A stretch of 64,000 nt of DNA from Thermobifida alba (lineage in GTDB: Bacteria > Actinomycetota > Actinomycetes > Streptosporangiales > Streptosporangiaceae). Location of the stretch: positions 930,001-994,000 of the forward strand of contig NZ_CP051627.1 in NCBI RefSeq assembly GCF_023208015.1, in the 5' to 3' direction. Of this stretch, positions 61,912 to 64,000 are shown piece after piece (position 1 is the stretch's first letter; each line of letters begins with the position of its first letter). The notes under the pieces are model-generated. The model searched no databases, was not told where the DNA came from, and worked only from the letters and a program-made list of their open reading frames with translations. A program made the translations under genes and the position numbers.

Positions 61912-63027
61912 TCAGGTGCCGTCGAAGCCCAGCACCGGTTTGAGGACCGCCCCGGACCGCGCCGCCTCGACCGCGTCGTTGATGTCGGCGAACGCATAGG
62001 GCGTGACCAGTCTGCGCAGCGGCATCCGGCCCTGCTGCACCAGGTCCACCAGGGCGGGCAGGAACACCTGCGGGTTGGAGTCGCCCTCGGTGATGCCGAC
62101 GATCCGGCGGCCGTTGAGCACGTAGTTGACGTCCACGTCGATGGTGGTGCCCGCGGCGGGCGCGCCGACGAGGCCGAGCGTGCCGTTGGGGGCCAGCGCC
62201 CGCAACGCGCTGGCCAGCACCCCGGTGTGGCCGGTGGCGTCCACCGCGTGGGTCACCCCCTGCCCGCCGGTCAGTTCACGCAGCGCCTCGTCCAGGTCGG
62301 TAGAGCCGGAGTTGACCGTGTCGGTGGCGCCGAGGTCGCGGGCCAGTTCCAGACGGGAGTCGACGAGGTCGACGGCGATGATCCGCGTGGCGCCGGTCAT
62401 CGTCGCGGCCATCACCGCGGCCAGGCCCACCGCGCCCACGCCGAACACCGCCAGCGTGCTGCCCGGTTCGGGACGCAGCACGTTGAGGACGGCGCCCGCC
62501 CCGGTCTGGATGCCGCAGCCCAGCGGGGCCAGCAGGGACAGGTCCGCCGACGGGTCCACCCGGCACACACCGCGTTCGTCGGCCAGCACCCGGGTGGCGA
62601 AGGACGACTGGGCGAAGAAGTGTCCGTGCAGCGTCTCCGAGCCCCGGCGCAGGGTGGCGCTGCCGTCGGCGCGCTGGCCGCCCACCAGGTTGCGGGGCAG
62701 GAACTCCACGCAGTAGGCGGGGTGCCCGGTGCGGCAGTTGCGGCAGGTGCCGCAGCTGGTGAAGGTGAGCAGCACGTGGTCGCCGGGGGCCACCGAGGTG
62801 ACCTCGGAGCCGACCGCCTCCACCACCCCGGCGCCCTCGTGGCCCAGCACACCCGGCAGCGGGAACGGGATGTGCCCGGACTGCACGCCCAGATCGGTGC
62901 CGCACACCCCCGAGGCGACGACCCGCACCACCACCTCGTGCGGCTGCGGATCGTCGAGGGTGACCTCCTGCAGGCGGAAGGATTCGTGCGGCCGGTCCAA
63001 CACGGCCGCGGTGACGGTGGAGACCAT
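61912..63027 (-). CDS. Zinc-dependent alcohol dehydrogenase, copy 2
   Basis: 371 aa, the same length and motif positions as copy 1 at 56608 (C42, H63, E64; structural C92, C95, C98, C106; FGVGAVG Rossmann turn; VDLVDSR). Long blocks are identical between the two copies, for example PLPGVLGHEGAGVVEA and FFAQSSFATRVLADERGVC. ATG 63027 preceded by GGGAGGGAG. Likely an aryl/primary alcohol dehydrogenase; the specificities of the two copies may differ. Confidence 0.92.
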   Translation of the reverse strand: MVSTVTAAVLDRPHESFRLQEVTLDDPQPHEVVVRVVASGVCGTDLGVQSGHIPFPLPGVLGHEGAGVVEAVGSEVTSVAPGDHVLLTFTSCGTCRNCRTGHPAYCVEFLPRNLVGGQRADGSATLRRGSETLHGHFFAQSSFATRVLADERGVCRVDPSADLSLLAPLGCGIQTGAGAVLNVLRPEPGSTLAVFGVGAVGLAAVMAATMTGATRIIAVDLVDSRLELARDLGATDTVNSGSTDLDEALRELTGGQGVTHAVDATGHTGVLASALRALAPNGTLGLVGAPAAGTTIDVDVNYVLNGRRIVGITEGDSNPQVFLPALVDLVQQGRMPLRRLVTPYAFADINDAVEAARSGAVLKPVLGFDGT

Positions 63028-63093
63028 GCTCCCTCCCGGTCGGTCGTCGGGGCCGCCCCGCGCTGGTGCGGCACGGGGCCCTGGAGCGGACCG

Positions 63094-63875
63094 CTACCCA
63101 CGGAACCGGCCGGGATTCGGTCGCGGGCGTCCGGTCCGTGCGGCACCGACGGGAGGAGGACGGAGCCGCTGCCGGAAGGCCGGGGAACGGCAGGGGCCCG
63201 TCCTCCCCGCCCCGTGGACCGGACGGGAGGGGGGTTCGACACCCGGTCCGGAGCCGGGGACTCCACCGCCCGCTCCGGGGCGGGGCAGACCTCCCGATGA
63301 CGCTCCGCGCGGGGCGGCGGGGAACCATGCGGCGGCCGGCTCGGAGAGGTCCGCGGGCAGGACCACCCGGTCCTCGCCGCTGATCGTCACCAGCCCGTCC
63401 GCCACCCGCACCGGCGCCGTGGCCGCGGCGCCGGGCAGCGTAGCCAGGCCCAGGCCGGGCAGCGCCACCGCGCCCCGCCGGACGGGCACGGTGATCTCGC
63501 AGCCGACCCGGGCGTGGACGACGGCGGAGACGGCCACCGCGCCCACGTGGGCGACGTCCGCCCACAGGGGCCCGCGGGCGCGTCCCCCGCCGTGTGCAGC
63601 CGCCGCAGGGTGTGCGCGGCCCAGGAGCCCACCTGAGGGAGGAGCAGCGCCGTGCGCACGGCTGCCGGGGAGGTGCGCTGGATGTCCGCCAGCAGGGTGT
63701 AGCCCGGCAGGAAGTGCTCGGCCAGGCCGCGTTCGTGCGCCGCGCCGTGCAGGGCGCGCAGCAGCACCAGCCGATTGCTGTACCGGGCGGAGCGCAGCCG
63801 GGCGACGGCGGCGTGGTCGCCGTGCCCGCGGGCCAGGGCGGTGAACTCCGCGTCGGAGAGCGTGTGCGGCGTCAT
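63094..63875 (-). pseudogene. Truncated, frameshifted HEXXH-type gene of an FxsB locus
   Basis: ATG 63875 opens a protein (TPHTLSDAEFTALARGHGD, then RLRSARYSNRLVLLRAL) resembling the HEXXH-motif domain proteins that accompany FxsB radical-SAM enzymes. At the G4 tract 63567-63570 one missing base shifts the frame; the other frame continues (LWADVAHVGAVAVSAVVHARVG, then GEDRVVLPADLSEP). Similarity fades near 63310, before the HEXXH motif would be expected, so the C-terminus appears lost. Starts by ATGA overlap with the FxsB stop. Confidence 0.6.
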
Positions 63876-64000
63876 CCCGGTCCTTTCTCGCCGGTGCGTG
63901 CCGACCGCCGTCGCGGCGCCTCGACGTCGGCGCGCACGCGGTTCCGGATGTGTCGGATCAGCGCCATGAGGTCGGGGCAGTAGACGGAGGGGTTGGCGAA
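63872..64000 (-). CDS. FxsB-type radical SAM/SPASM maturase, C-terminal end only
   Basis: Only the last 42 codons are in the window (FANPSVYCPDLMALIRHIRNRV then a basic tail). NPSVYCxDLxxLIxHIR is the C-terminal signature I associate with FxsB enzymes, which install cyclophane cross-links in FxsA RiPP precursors. The rest of the gene and any precursor gene lie beyond the right edge. Confidence 0.6.
   Translation of the reverse strand, partial: FANPSVYCPDLMALIRHIRNRVRADVEAPRRRSARTGEKGPG

Noticed and set aside
1-64000. CRISPR arrays, intact insertion sequences or prophage genes
   Set aside because: No regularly spaced repeats, transposase motifs or phage structural proteins were seen on either strand.

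Overview
The window is very GC-rich DNA with strong G/C preference at third codon positions, frequent GTG/TTG starts and TANNNT -10 boxes sitting 6-8 bases before leaderless starts. It also carries a conservon operon, a CopG/RHH-SPFH pair, DUF3040- and DUF6458-type small proteins and an FxsB-type RiPP maturase end. Together these point to a filamentous actinobacterium, most likely Nocardiopsaceae (Nocardiopsis/Thermobifida/Streptomonospora type); the genus is inference. I saw no rRNA, tRNA, CRISPR array, intact insertion sequence or phage module.

Layout. 0-20 kb is mostly core chromosome: isochorismate synthase, a GHL10 lipoprotein, a penicillin-binding protein, an FprA-type ferredoxin reductase, a PlsC-type acyltransferase, a cyclase-fold hydrolase, a FUSC exporter, a coiled-coil zinc-motif protein, GNAT, two LysR regulators, an EamA exporter and a Vps62-like membrane protein. 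20-36 kb holds AlkB, DUF6458, corA behind a long foldable leader, a frameshifted DUF1963-like gene, a STAS protein facing a complete conservon (cvnABCD), an ABC exporter, SPFH + RHH, an acyl-CoA synthetase with a CRP-like site, a globin and a DEAD-box helicase. 36-54 kb is an accessory, partly decaying region. It has three paralogues of a five-TM/beta-propeller protein (one broken), a group-1 luciferase-like oxidoreductase, a copper-storage protein, a maleylpyruvate-isomerase-fold protein, a TetR-MFS chimera, a CPBP protease, a ruined second luciferase-like oxidoreductase, a serine hydrolase and a broken AT-richer ORF. 54-64 kb carries a WYL regulator divergent from a DrrAB-type ABC exporter. 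It then has two near-identical zinc alcohol dehydrogenases flanking a two-gene M48 membrane-metalloprotease operon. At the right edge is the 3' end of an FxsB radical-SAM gene translationally coupled to a broken HEXXH-type gene.

Systems. cvnA-D form one tightly packed operon (ATGA overlap, then 5- and 14-base gaps) expected to act as a membrane G-protein-like signalling complex. The two ABC pairs each overlap by ATGA. Most transcription units end in long perfect GC hairpins without U-tracts, typical of actinobacteria. Several single-base frameshifts lie in short G/C homopolymers, so raw-read confirmation matters before all are called true pseudogenes; the nonsense codons at 46561 and 52274 cannot be explained that way.
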